A stretch of DNA of 64,000 nt from a virus. Position numbers and translations under genes: made by a program. Below are positions 48,630 through 56,168 of the stretch, in pieces. The notes under the pieces were generated by a model. It was not told the DNA's origin, made no database searches, and saw nothing but the letters and a program-made list of their open reading frames with translations. The stretch covers positions 18,046 through 82,045 of IMG/VR virus record IMGVR_UViG_3300037587_000923. One strand, written 5' to 3'. Position 1 is the first letter of the stretch. Every line of letters starts with the position of its first letter.

Positions 48630-50996
48630 ATGGACTTTCTTAATCACATAAAAGAAGTTGAGTGGATAAGCGCCTCCCAATATGCCAAAAAGTATGAGCT
48701 GGACAAACCCAAACTCACCTATTGGCTCAAGAAGAACTTCATCCATCACCAAAAGAAGGAGATATCCCCCGGCCGGCATGGCTATTTAATCCCAGATATC
48801 AAGCCGCAAGACCATCCCAACTTTTCAAAGAAGGGGCCTGACCCCAGGAAGAACAAAGGGGCACGCAAGCCCTACACCAGGAAAGCCAAGTCCAAGCCCT
48901 CCAAGGAAAGAGACTTCGTTCTTGAGAACAGGAAGAAGATCCTCGAGCCATTTCTGGATAAGTTCCTGGAGAAGGCCGACCCTGGGCAGATGTTCTTCTC
49001 AAGCAAAGAGCTGCAAAAGATTATCGACGTACCTAACTCAGCCCTCTTCTCTAGGTGGAAAGAGTGGGGTCTTCGAAGATATAATGCACCGGCCAAGATG
49101 CAGAGTGGTCCCAACAAAAAAGGGATATCGTATTGCTATGCCAGGATGGAATTGGTTAGGTTTCTCTCTGGTAAGCCTATAGATCCCAAAGAGCATAAAA
49201 GCATCGACATGAAAATGGTTGGTGGTCTGGCCGGGGCGGAGGAGGACATCCTTGACGGATGGTACCACTACGACGAAAAGAAGTGTTATCCAATGAACGG
49301 CCATGGCTTCCTGCAGTGGCTCAAAGATAAAGAGGTCAGGATACAAAGCAAGAGGGCCAAGAAGTGGGTACCGATAAAGCTTTTGGACTTTCAGGAAGAG
49401 TTTATCGTTGAGGCCCTGAAGCAAAAGCCAGACGGAGACTTCTGGTACAATCTGGTTATAGCCAGCTGGGAACGAGGTGAAGGGAAGACCATGGTGATTG
49501 CCCTTATAGCCATCTTCCGGTTCTTCAATATGTTCGGTGAGGTAATCAACCTGGCTAGTGAAAGTAAAGAGCTCGCATCGTTTATTCACTACAACCTGAT
49601 CAAAGGTATAATAAACAACACCCCCGAGCTAAGGAAGACACCTGGCCTTCTCGTTCAAGAGAAAGAGATAACGCTAAATAAAGGACCCGGGGATCCGGTA
49701 TGTATTATGAAAGCGGTACCTACTTCATCAGGGCTCCTGCCAGGCACGACATGTGCCGTATTCACAGAGCTCCATAAGTTTAAGAAAAGAGCATTCTTCA
49801 TCGACTTCTGGTCTTCCACAAGAGCCACACCAAACGCCATGACCCTCGTTGATACAACAGTGGCCCCGAAGGGCCACATAGTCCACACGTTATGGGAGAA
49901 GTATTGTAGCGGCAAGGATCCGCTCCTCTACTTCAATCACAAAGAGGATGATATCCGTAATCCCGAGACAACAGCAGACCAACTCAACAGCTTCAAAGGT
50001 ATTATGCTGAAGAATGAGTATGACCTTTACTTCCGGAATAGGTGGGAGGATGCTGCAGGAGGTCTCTTCTCAATAGAGTCCATAAAGAAAATGGGCTACG
50101 CCGGCATTAAGGTTGGTGGAAAAGATATACTTGGCGCATCGCAGGACCTCGACAAGGCGATCGAGGATCTGGACAAGCTTGACCAGGAGAGGTCCACACT
50201 ACTTAGGGGCGGCATTTCCGCTGGCCCCATCACTGAGGCGATAAAGCAATTAGAGGATAGCCTTATCAAGATGGATGACCTCTACAGCCTTCCGGCAACA
50301 GCGGAAGACTTCGACATGCTACAGAAAATGTTTGGGGTGAGTTTCATGGTTGGTGTTGGCTTGGATAGGTCTAAGATGGTCGGCGCCACCCCCGACAATA
50401 CTGTCTTCTCATGTGTAGCCAGAGGTATGGTAGATGAGAATGTGAGCTATTACTTCCTGCTCGATATGTTCGTAACTACCAAGCCGACCTCTATGTTCCT
50501 GCAAGATAAGATGGTAGAGTGGGAAGGTAAGTATGGCTGGATAGATAAGGTCGCTGCAGAGGAATATCAGTCACATGATTTCCATATGTGGTGTGAAGAC
50601 AACGGGTATGAGTCTGAATTTATATCCGCCACATTCAAGAAGCAGGAAGAATTATTTACTTTGATGTGGAGCGTTGTCGATGCCGGCTTTTTGAAGAGCC
50701 CCTCTGTCCCATACTACAGGGATGCCGAGGGCGAGATAAGGCAAGGCTATACCAACAAGGATGATATCTTCAGGGAAGAGCTGGGCGCCTTTGTTCACGA
50801 CCCCAACAAGAAATTCTTCGGCGCCTTGGAGAAGAGAAAGAAGGCCGCCCCAAAAGATGATACGGTATACTCGAGTGGTTGGGGAATTTACGCATGTCAA
50901 GGCGAGAGCCTTGCTGACATTGGCGCCAGGTCAGGTAACACCGGATGTATACAACTTATTGGCAACGACGACACCATTGGAAACTACGATGACTGA
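48630..50996 (+). CDS. Terminase large subunit with long N-terminal DNA-binding extension
   Basis: 788 residues; usual TerL is 450-600. The ATPase has Walker A ASWERGEGKT (about 278-287) and a Walker B-like AVFTELHKF near 376. The nuclease domain has GVGLDRSK with later acidic residues (DKVAAEEYQSHDF). Residues 1-190 hold two or three HTH-like segments (ISASQYAKKYELDKPKLTYW, FSSKELQKIIDVPNSALFSR) joined by a basic linker, which could do the job of a small terminase. Packages DNA through the portal. No separate small terminase gene was recognised. Confidence 0.82.
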   Translation: MDFLNHIKEVEWISASQYAKKYELDKPKLTYWLKKNFIHHQKKEISPGRHGYLIPDIKPQDHPNFSKKGPDPRKNKGARKPYTRKAKSKPSKERDFVLENRKKILEPFLDKFLEKADPGQMFFSSKELQKIIDVPNSALFSRWKEWGLRRYNAPAKMQSGPNKKGISYCYARMELVRFLSGKPIDPKEHKSIDMKMVGGLAGAEEDILDGWYHYDEKKCYPMNGHGFLQWLKDKEVRIQSKRAKKWVPIKLLDFQEEFIVEALKQKPDGDFWYNLVIASWERGEGKTMVIALIAIFRFFNMFGEVINLASESKELASFIHYNLIKGIINNTPELRKTPGLLVQEKEITLNKGPGDPVCIMKAVPTSSGLLPGTTCAVFTELHKFKKRAFFIDFWSSTRATPNAMTLVDTTVAPKGHIVHTLWEKYCSGKDPLLYFNHKEDDIRNPETTADQLNSFKGIMLKNEYDLYFRNRWEDAAGGLFSIESIKKMGYAGIKVGGKDILGASQDLDKAIEDLDKLDQERSTLLRGGISAGPITEAIKQLEDSLIKMDDLYSLPATAEDFDMLQKMFGVSFMVGVGLDRSKMVGATPDNTVFSCVARGMVDENVSYYFLLDMFVTTKPTSMFLQDKMVEWEGKYGWIDKVAAEEYQSHDFHMWCEDNGYESEFISATFKKQEELFTLMWSVVDAGFLKSPSVPYYRDAEGEIRQGYTNKDDIFREELGAFVHDPNKKFFGALEKRKKAAPKDDTVYSSGWGIYACQGESLADIGARSGNTGCIQLIGNDDTIGNYDD

Positions 50997-51036
50997 GCGG
51001 GCTAACATAACAGCTTGAGATAAGAGGAGGACGGCA

Positions 51037-51294
51037 ATGAAAGGGACAGTAATGGTGGATGGTGAGGAGTATGAAATAGTACCGTTAAGTGGGGAAACCC
51101 TCAAGGAGCATTTCGGAAAGTTGCTCGATTTGCCGAGAAGTAATCATTGCGTAGATTTAAGGGAGCCAGTGGTTATCGCGGTTAAAAGAAGTGATGGTGC
51201 TACTGAATATTTACATTGCAGCAGTATCGGGGGAGGATGTAGAAGACATGATGGCAAGGGCAATTACTCATTTATTGTTGGAAAAAGAAGATAA
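51037..51294 (+). CDS. Cassette-type hypothetical protein
   Basis: 85 residues, AGAGGAGGA site. Beta-rich start (TVMVDGEEYEIVPLSGETLK) and a Cys/His-rich end (LHCSSIGGGCRRHDGKGNYS). Follows a half attC-like box after the terminase gene. Function unknown. Confidence 0.55.
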   Translation: MKGTVMVDGEEYEIVPLSGETLKEHFGKLLDLPRSNHCVDLREPVVIAVKRSDGATEYLHCSSIGGGCRRHDGKGNYSFIVGKRR

Positions 51295-51430
51295 AACATT
51301 TTTTGTGCCGTGCAATAGACAAGGGCATATATTCCATGAGCATCAAAAGCAATTTGAAAAGATACCTGAATACCACAGGTGCAAAGTATGTGAAAGACAC
51401 CTGAATAAAATTAAAGACCGTTTGTTATAG
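51248..51430 (+). CDS. Small zinc-knuckle protein overlapping the previous ORF
   Basis: 60 residues from ATG 51248, ribosome site GGGGGAGG 11 bases before, overlapping the previous gene by 47 bases in another frame. FVPCNRQGHIFHEHQKQ and HRCKVCERHLNKIK suggest a zinc-binding fold. Stop lies near the left box of site K. Confidence 0.55.
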   Translation: MMARAITHLLLEKEDKTFFVPCNRQGHIFHEHQKQFEKIPEYHRCKVCERHLNKIKDRLL

Positions 51431-51439
51431 AGAAGCAAA

Positions 51440-51500
51440 CATAATGATTAAGCTAAACCGCCGCGCCATTTGCGGTCGGATTTTCAGCGCCTTGTTATGG
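51440..51500 (+). repeat. attC-like site K
   Basis: 61 bases, CATAATG to GTTATGG. AAGCTAAACCGCCGC pairs with the complement of GCGGTCGGATTTTCAGCGC. The left box has T in place of C, otherwise standard. Confidence 0.75.
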
Positions 51501-51531
51501 CGCACTTACCCTAAAGAGAAAGGAAAAAGTG

Positions 51532-51717
51532 ATGGAAAAAATAGAAGTAAGTTTAGAACCTTTAGTCAGATTGCTTGGAGCAGTGAGTGGGCCACCACAT
51601 TTAATTAGAGAACTTCAGGCGACAAGAGGCCCGTTGGTTGGCGATGACAATCCGATAAATATTTTGATAGATGAATATAACAAAGTGATTAAAAAGAAAG
51701 GAGGTGATGTAAATTGA
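51532..51717 (+). CDS. Cassette ORF, hypothetical
   Basis: 61 residues from ATG 51532, AAAGGA upstream. MEKIEVSLEPLVRLLGAVSG, then a basic end IDEYNKVIKKKGGDVN. Small helical protein. The stop overlaps the start of the following TTG gene (TTGA), so translation is coupled. Confidence 0.6.
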   Translation: MEKIEVSLEPLVRLLGAVSGPPHLIRELQATRGPLVGDDNPINILIDEYNKVIKKKGGDVN

Positions 51718-51893
51718 GTTATTCATTGAATCACCCTTGTGGGGATTGCACCAAGGCGGATAAGTGTAATGATCGACACTTTATCCAAGGTGGAATCAAC
51801 GGGATACATGACGTATACCCGTCTGAAAAAGGGCATCTCGGTAGTGGCACCGTAACTATTGAATGTTCGCAGCATGAAACAAAAGAAAAGTAG
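51714..51893 (+). CDS. Small cysteine protein of a common phage type
   Basis: 59 residues from TTG 51714 behind a perfect AGGAGGTGAT. LSYSLNHPCGDCTKADKCND then HFIQGGINGIHDVYPSEKGH and VTIECSQHET. A widespread short phage protein with four Cys and several His; role unknown. Shares the cassette with the ORF before it. Confidence 0.7.
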   Translation: MSYSLNHPCGDCTKADKCNDRHFIQGGINGIHDVYPSEKGHLGSGTVTIECSQHETKEK

Positions 51894-51899
51894 TAATTT

Positions 51900-51926
51900 G
51901 GCGCGGCCTTGTAATGAGGCTGCGCC
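51900..51926 (+). terminator. Hairpin before site M
   Basis: GGCGCGGCC pairs with GGCTGCGCC (one G-U) over a 9-base loop, ending at the first base of the CATAAC box. A cassette-borne terminator without T-run, or part of an extended site. Confidence 0.4.
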
Positions 51927-52048
51927 ATAACGCTATTATCAGCGGCCGCATTTAGAAAGGAAACTTATGGACAAGAAAACGACACCAGAAAGCAACACAG
52001 ATCAATTAAGCACCGTGGTTAGCGGTCGGTTGCATAAATTGGTTATGA
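51926..52048 (+). repeat. attC-like site M, crossed by an ORF
   Basis: 123 bases, CATAACG to GTTATGA. GCTATTATCAGCGGCCGC pairs with the complement of GCGGTCGGTTGCATAAATTG. VCR-like length. The following ORF starts in the loop with a good ribosome site and runs out through the right box. Confidence 0.68.
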
Positions 52049-52263
52049 GACCAGGCCCCGGATGGCATCACTTAGGCGGCGCAGTATGGCAACATGATAA
52101 TGGATCTAAAATACATGTTGGTGGCTTGATGGTATACCCCCATAACGGGGAAATAATAAGGCACTGGGAGCAGCTTGAAATAGTGAATAAGCTTATCAAA
52201 ATTAACGGTGGGAATAGAAAGCGTGGATTAATGGCATGGGCCATGAACTTAGCGGTGTCATAA
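51967..52263 (+). CDS. Cassette ORF starting inside an attC-like site
   Basis: 98 residues from ATG 51967 (AAAGGAAACTT). The first 26 residues are coded by site M; residue 27 is the ATG inside GTTATG, an alternative start with no ribosome site. Core VMRPGPGWHHLGGAVWQHDN then GLMVYPHNGEIIRHWEQLEI. The DNA suggests that the site supplies the translation start for whichever cassette follows. Confidence 0.6.
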   Translation: MDKKTTPESNTDQLSTVVSGRLHKLVMRPGPGWHHLGGAVWQHDNGSKIHVGGLMVYPHNGEIIRHWEQLEIVNKLIKINGGNRKRGLMAWAMNLAVS

Positions 52264-52300
52264 CACTTAGCTCTCCGAAGGAGGAGCGTTGAGGTTATGT
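52259..52300 (+). repeat. Short attC-like site N
   Basis: 42 bases from CATAAC (stop codon inside) to GTTATGT, closed by GAAG: ACTTAGCTCTCC pairs with the complement of GGAGGAGCGTTGAG. Identical to site S at 55,751. Confidence 0.72.
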
Positions 52301-52327
52301 TGCTCACGGAATTAACAGAGAGGAAGC

Positions 52328-52453
52328 ATGGAAGACGAGATAGAGGACGGGGTAACAATAAAGACCAACGTGCCAGTCAAGGAGTTTCTTGTCGATGCTT
52401 TAATAAATTTGGGTATGCTCTTGCTGGGAATAGTACTAAGTAAAATATTTTAA
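52328..52453 (+). CDS. Small single-span membrane protein
   Basis: 41 residues from ATG 52328. Acidic start (EDEIEDGVTIKTN), then one hydrophobic helix (FLVDALINLGMLLLGIVLS). Follows site N; may be a cassette gene. Function unknown. Confidence 0.5.
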   Translation: MEDEIEDGVTIKTNVPVKEFLVDALINLGMLLLGIVLSKIF

Positions 52454-52464
52454 GGAGGTTGTGA

Positions 52465-52764
52465 GTGACTGAATTTGATTTCGATATAAATGAGGAGTTG
52501 GAGGAGATCAAGGTAAGCTCCCTCCTTCGTAGCGTTACAGAGAAAGGCAGGGCCCTTCTCTTGAAGAGATTACTGGGGCCCCTTCTGACGCCTGGCATAT
52601 TAACTCCCAAGGAAGCGGCATTCTTCTTCCTAAACGCCGCGCTTGATAAAAGCCCCAAGATGATAGCTAAGAGCTTTAAGTGTGACCTGTCCGGGGTCTA
52701 CTCTATCCTCAGCAAGGCCGAGAATAAGATAAGGGAACATAGGAAAAACAATGAACGGATATAG
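52465..52764 (+). CDS. Small HTH protein, sigma-region-4-like
   Basis: 99 residues from GTG 52465 behind AAGGAGG. LTPKEAAFFFLNAALDKSPK, then MIAKSFKCDLSGVYSILSKA resembles sigma region 4 or LuxR-type HTH. No region 2. Could regulate or act as a packaging-related DNA binder. The end overlaps the next start. Confidence 0.6.
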   Translation: MTEFDFDINEELEEIKVSSLLRSVTEKGRALLLKRLLGPLLTPGILTPKEAAFFFLNAALDKSPKMIAKSFKCDLSGVYSILSKAENKIREHRKNNERI

Positions 52765-53383
52765 AGCAAGGATCGATATGATCGGAAAGATATTCGGGGC
52801 ATTAACAGTGATAGGGTTCAGCTATAAAGATAAATTCAATAAAGCTCGCTGGAACTGCCGGTATGAATGTGGTTCCGGGAAAATTGCTGAAGGCTCAAAA
52901 TTACGCAAAGGTGAAATAAAGTCTTGTGGTTGTCTTACGGTAAAATTAATAAGCAAAGGCTTGACCACTCATGGCATGTCAAAAAGCAAAATATATAAAA
53001 TTTGGTCAAGCATGAAAAATAGATGCAATAACCAAAGAGATCCAGCTTATGTTTGGTATGGAGGTAGAGGCATAAAGATCTGTGCCCGCTGGATGAAGTT
53101 TGAGAACTTCCTTATTGATATGGGAGAGCGCCCAGATGGCATGTCTATAGAACGCAAAGACAACAATGGCAACTACGAGCCTGAAAATTGCAAGTGGGCG
53201 ACAAGAGAAGAGCAGGGAAGAAACACAAGCCGTAATGTTTTTATCACATTCAATGGCGAAACACTCCACACATCAGAGTTTGCTAGGAAAGCAGGGATGA
53301 GCCCAGCCTGCTCGCACAGTAGATTAAGGTATGGTTGGCCCATAGAAAGGGCTCTCAATGAGCCGGTAAGAAAACGGCAATAA
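52751..53383 (+). CDS. Homing-endonuclease-like protein (AP2/HNH type)
   Basis: 210 residues. GKIFGALTVIGFSYKDKFNK is the phage-typical N-terminal domain with CRYECGSGK and SCGCL; the middle SIERKDNNGNYEPENCKWAT is the signature of a phage HNH/AP2-like homing family; an HTH-like end (SEFARKAGMSPACSHSRLRY) follows. Free-standing homing genes cut unoccupied sites in related phages. Confidence 0.75.
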   Translation: MNGYRARIDMIGKIFGALTVIGFSYKDKFNKARWNCRYECGSGKIAEGSKLRKGEIKSCGCLTVKLISKGLTTHGMSKSKIYKIWSSMKNRCNNQRDPAYVWYGGRGIKICARWMKFENFLIDMGERPDGMSIERKDNNGNYEPENCKWATREEQGRNTSRNVFITFNGETLHTSEFARKAGMSPACSHSRLRYGWPIERALNEPVRKRQ

Positions 53384-53393
53384 GGAGGTAAAG

Positions 53394-53555
53394 TTGAACG
53401 GGAAGAAATCGAAGAAAATTAATGATCTAGCAAGGAGCCTACTCGCGGAGGTAGCTGCCAAGGATATATCAGAAGAAGAGAGGACCCTTGTGTTGAGTGA
53501 GATACGAAAGAAACTAAAGCGAGACTATAAGGCTGGGAGATTGGTGTTTAAATGA
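53394..53555 (+). CDS. Small helical hypothetical protein
   Basis: 53 residues from TTG 53394 after a strong AAGGAGG. Basic start (NGKKSKKINDLARSLLAEV), acidic middle and a basic end. The stop overlaps the next start (ATGA). Function unknown. Confidence 0.55.
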   Translation: MNGKKSKKINDLARSLLAEVAAKDISEEERTLVLSEIRKKLKRDYKAGRLVFK

Positions 53556-53830
53556 AAGACATTGTAATAATAGAGGGCCTCAGGAAAGAAACCTTTCTCT
53601 ACAAAGACGCTATCTCTGAAGCGATAAAGAAGTTGGGGGAGAGTCACCCGGTCGCATCTAAACTTGGAAGGGTTCTCAAGCTGGCCAAGTATCAGCCTAT
53701 TCCTTGTAAGAGATGCGGGCGCACCCTAAGGAACCCCAAGGCCATACAGAGAGGCATGGGTCCCAGGTGCTACGAGATACATATTGAAGAGTCTCAGAGT
53801 GATATATCTTTCAAGAAGGAGACCGTATGA
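53552..53830 (+). CDS. Zinc-binding protein, DUF6011-like
   Basis: 92 residues. PIPCKRCGRTLRNPKAIQRG then MGPRCYEIH is a C..C...R..G.GP.C pattern matching, from memory, the DUF6011 family of phage proteins. The first half is helical. Function unknown; translationally coupled on both sides. Confidence 0.7.
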   Translation: MKDIVIIEGLRKETFLYKDAISEAIKKLGESHPVASKLGRVLKLAKYQPIPCKRCGRTLRNPKAIQRGMGPRCYEIHIEESQSDISFKKETV

Positions 53831-54096
53831 GTAAGCGCGAAAAGAGACTTGGACTCCTCTATGAGGATGATATCAAGTATTCGAAAAGTGAAATCGCCGA
53901 GATGTGGTTTCACTACAGGGTGGCCAAGCAGTATGCCTGCATGGGAGACGTGTGTGAACGCATAGCTTCCTTTGCTTTAACCGAGCAGGAATTCACCCAG
54001 ATGGATTATAAAGAGAGCGTGCCCTCAAACAGGTCTCCTTACTGGATAGAGACCATTGAAGTGCCAAGGGGCTTCGCAGAGAGGGAGATTTATTGA
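53827..54096 (+). CDS. Hypothetical protein
   Basis: 89 residues, helical, basic at start (MSKREKRLGLLYEDDIKYSK). One CMGDVC pair. It overlaps both neighbours by four bases (ATGA). No recognised fold. Confidence 0.6.
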   Translation: MSKREKRLGLLYEDDIKYSKSEIAEMWFHYRVAKQYACMGDVCERIASFALTEQEFTQMDYKESVPSNRSPYWIETIEVPRGFAEREIY

Positions 54097-54407
54097 TGAT
54101 AGGTTTTCCTAAAGAGAAGACGTTTAGGTCAGAGGAGTATAAGGATTATATCCGGTCGCTCCCTTGTTGTAATCCTAATTGCCCCAATCATGGCCGCTTA
54201 CCTAGCGAGGCTCATCATACTGAAAAATCCGGGACTGGCTGTAAAGGATCTGACCTTAGCTGTATTCCTCTCTGTTGTCATTGCCATGTGCCTGGCGTTC
54301 ACACCATGGGTCACATCACGTTTCAGCAGCGCAACAATGTGGACTTCAACAAAGTGCAAATCAAGTGTTTGTCTGGCTTTATAGAGAAGGAGTTGATTAA
54401 TGATTAA
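54093..54407 (+). CDS. HNH-type nuclease candidate (DUF968-like)
   Basis: 104 residues. Zinc knuckle CCNPNCPNHG, then EAHHTEKSGTGCKGSDLSCI and PLCCHCHVPGVHTMG: the His-His and Cys pairs match phage DUF968/NinG-style HNH proteins linked to recombination. Probably a small metal-dependent nuclease. Overlaps its neighbours. Confidence 0.65.
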   Translation: MMIGFPKEKTFRSEEYKDYIRSLPCCNPNCPNHGRLPSEAHHTEKSGTGCKGSDLSCIPLCCHCHVPGVHTMGHITFQQRNNVDFNKVQIKCLSGFIEKELIND

Positions 54408-54765
54408 GGATGTAACCCCGGTAGTATTCTTAGTTGATAATAAAAAACACGCCATAACCCTTAATTCGTTTGAGCTTGTATATAAGAACTCTCCCATGGA
54501 GCGCACCGAGATAACGGGAGAGATATCGTTTATGGCCGTAGACCACCAACAGAAAATACTAATATCCAAGCCCATGCTAGTTATTCACCTAGGGACCTCA
54601 GTGCTAACGGCTGTCATTAAGGAATACGCTATTCTCCACAACAGCTTGATGAATTCTGGTATGACATCAGCTGCCACCTCATCAGAGTGTAGAGTAGAGT
54701 ATGAAGTTATAGACGAAGAAGAAAGAGACCCTTTCATCGCAGCAGTGGAGGAGGCCGTCTCGTGA
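54400..54765 (+). CDS. Hypothetical protein
   Basis: 121 residues, mixed alpha/beta (TPVVFLVDNKKHAITLNSFE). No motif. Coupled to the HNH gene and the next zinc protein by short overlaps. Confidence 0.55.
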   Translation: MIKDVTPVVFLVDNKKHAITLNSFELVYKNSPMERTEITGEISFMAVDHQQKILISKPMLVIHLGTSVLTAVIKEYAILHNSLMNSGMTSAATSSECRVEYEVIDEEERDPFIAAVEEAVS

Positions 54766-55052
54766 CATTGGAGCTTTTTAAAATACCAGAGCATGTCAAG
54801 GCTCGGCAAGCCAACCCCAACCCTATGGTGAGGAAGGGCGGAATCCTCAAAGGATATAAGTGTGGTAAATGTGAGCATCTCCTAGTCACCGAAAGCCCGG
54901 CAGGTAAGAGATTTTTCAAGTGTCGCCATAGGGGCGTTACTAGCGGAGCAGCGACAGACCACAGAAAGGGATGGGATGCCTGTGTATTGTATTCCGAGGA
55001 AGGCGAACTCCCTTTCGTCACAGAAGTCAGGAGGGCCAGTGCCAGCCACTAA
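54762..55052 (+). CDS. Zinc-ribbon-like hypothetical protein
   Basis: 96 residues from GTG-type start at 54,762. YKCGKCEHLLVTESPAGKRF then FKCRHRG and WDACVLY suggest one zinc site. Basic N-terminal half. Overlaps the next gene by 14 bases. Role unknown. Confidence 0.6.
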   Translation: MTLELFKIPEHVKARQANPNPMVRKGGILKGYKCGKCEHLLVTESPAGKRFFKCRHRGVTSGAATDHRKGWDACVLYSEEGELPFVTEVRRASASH

Positions 55053-55293
55053 ATCTAATTACGGCAAGAAGGTCGAAAGTCTCGATGACCTCCATAAGCT
55101 AGTCCAGGCGAGGAGGGCCGTGATCTGTCCCGGGAACAACGGCGCCATAGTACCAAATACAAACGTGGCAGCAGCGTGGGTCTTTAACTTAAACGGAGGC
55201 TCGTTATATAGAGTATTTAAAGCCGGCCTCTATACCTACGAGAAGGTCGATAAGTTTATAAAGGCAGTCGAGGAGGCTGTTGAGTCAACATAA
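55039..55293 (+). CDS. Small hypothetical protein
   Basis: 84 residues from GTG 55039, chosen for its AGGAGGG site. ESLDDLHKLVQARRAVICPG, then AAAWVFNLNGGSLYRVFKAG and a helical end. The stop is inside the left box of site O. No known motif. Confidence 0.6.
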   Translation: MPATKSNYGKKVESLDDLHKLVQARRAVICPGNNGAIVPNTNVAAAWVFNLNGGSLYRVFKAGLYTYEKVDKFIKAVEEAVEST

Positions 55294-55498
55294 CATGGGA
55301 ATTCAGGGGCTTTTGCCGACAGGAGGAGATGGAAAGATGGATAAGTGTGAAAATAAAAAATGCCCAGACAATGATGACTGGTGCAGTAAAGGATGCAGAA
55401 GTATAAGCATGAGCATGTCGATAGGCCATTGCCCAGATTACCTTACAACTAAAAAAGATCCATCGGCAGAAAGTCCAGCCTGCAATGTGGGGTTATAA
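55288..55498 (+). repeat. attC-like site O enclosing a whole ORF
   Basis: ACATAAC to GTTATAA, 211 bases. ATTCAGGGGCTTTTGCCGA pairs with the complement of TCGGCAGAAAGTCCAGCCTG with three unpaired bases. The arms are strong; everything between is a 53-residue gene. Confidence 0.68.
55337..55498 (+). CDS. Cysteine-rich mini protein inside site O
   Basis: 53 residues from ATG 55337 (AGGAGGAGA). Eight Cys: MDKCENKKCPDNDDWCSKGC, then GHCPDYLTT and SPACNVGL. Likely metal-binding or disulfide-rich. The last codons and stop form the right arm and box of the repeat, so coding and recombination site share bases. Confidence 0.6.
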   Translation: MDKCENKKCPDNDDWCSKGCRSISMSMSIGHCPDYLTTKKDPSAESPACNVGL

Positions 55499-55501
55499 AT
55501 T

Positions 55502-55747
55502 ATGTGTGATTGGAATAACACGGTAGTTTTGGAAACTGCAAGCGGAAAGAAAGTGGACGTTGATGGCTGTATAGCACCCCTTGTAAGCGCCTTAAATGCC
55601 GCTGGCATAGAAACGATAGCTTGCTGCTGTGGACACGGAAAACGCCCCGGCAATATAGCATTAAAAGACAAGAGAGAATTAATTATTGCACCAGACTACA
55701 AAACAGGGAGAGAAATTGACAGGGCGTTTCCCCCTATAAACGATTAA
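55502..55747 (+). CDS. Cassette ORF, small Cys-rich protein
   Basis: 81 residues from ATG 55502 right after the GTTATAA box, no obvious ribosome site. VDGCIAPLVSALNAAGIETI then ACCCGHGKRPGNIALKDKRE: the CCCGHG segment recalls small phage proteins with a metal-binding turn. Function unknown. Confidence 0.6.
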   Translation: MCDWNNTVVLETASGKKVDVDGCIAPLVSALNAAGIETIACCCGHGKRPGNIALKDKRELIIAPDYKTGREIDRAFPPIND

Positions 55748-55748
55748 T

Positions 55749-55791
55749 TTATAACACTTAGCTCTCCGAAGGAGGAGCGTTGAGGTTATGT
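55749..55791 (+). repeat. Short attC-like site S (identical to N)
   Basis: TTATAAC to GTTATGT. Identical to site N from ATAAC to seven bases past the right box, but follows a different gene. The next 35 bases hold no ORF. Confidence 0.75.
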
Positions 55792-55826
55792 TGCTCAACT
55801 TAAGATAGGGGCATGAGGCCCAGAGG

Positions 55827-55883
55827 AGGCAACCAAACTCAAACAATACCGTGTTGGCGGTCTGTTTGAACGCTTGGTTGGGC
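55827..55883 (+). repeat. attC-like site T
   Basis: 57 bases, AGGCAAC to a perfect GTTGGGC. AACCAAACTCAAACAATACC pairs with the complement of GGTCTGTTTGAACGCTTGG with a few unpaired bases. One of the best sites in the window by box consensus. Confidence 0.87.
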
Positions 55884-55907
55884 AGCATTTAATGAGAGGG
55901 GTAAGCG

Positions 55908-56078
55908 ATGAAAAGAGTAGAGTATAAGTACGACATTGACCAGAAAGTAAAAACACCATTTGGAGAGGAGGGTATTGTTTCGATGCTTGGCTTTGATGAA
56001 GCTGGCAATCAGTATCATGTGAAGACTGCCAATGACAGCCAGTGGTTCAAGGAAAAACAACTCACCGAAACAGATTGA
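55908..56078 (+). CDS. Cassette ORF, small beta-barrel-like protein
   Basis: 56 residues, GAGGGGTAAGC before ATG 55908. YDIDQKVKTPFGEEGIVSML then NQYHVKTANDSQWFKEKQLT: a short SH3-like/KOW-like beta pattern. Follows site T. Role unknown. Confidence 0.6.
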   Translation: MKRVEYKYDIDQKVKTPFGEEGIVSMLGFDEAGNQYHVKTANDSQWFKEKQLTETD

Positions 56079-56086
56079 TGCATTCT

Positions 56087-56110
56087 GGGCGGTGGCTAAG
56101 GCTGCCGCCC
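56087..56110 (+). terminator. Strong hairpin after the last cassette ORF
   Basis: GGGCGGTGGC pairs over all ten positions (two G-U) with GCTGCCGCCC around TAAG. Ends in a GCCCAAC left box with the arm ACACTTAGCTCTTCGAAG, a degenerate relative of sites N and S without a right arm. Confidence 0.5.
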
Positions 56111-56168
56111 AACACTTAGCTCTTCGAAGCAATATCGCCCACAAACTTTAGCAACCAGGAGGAAGAGG

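Noticed and set aside
51000-51036. Complete attC-like site after the terminase gene
   Set aside because: The left box and arm (CTAACATAACAGCTTGAGAT) are there, but no right arm in the next 430 bases pairs convincingly.
39398-56110. All attC-like hairpins are just rho-independent terminators
   Set aside because: Most lack T-runs, have unpaired bases at like places, and carry paired end boxes with stop codons in the left box. Sites N, R and S are short enough that a terminator role remains possible.
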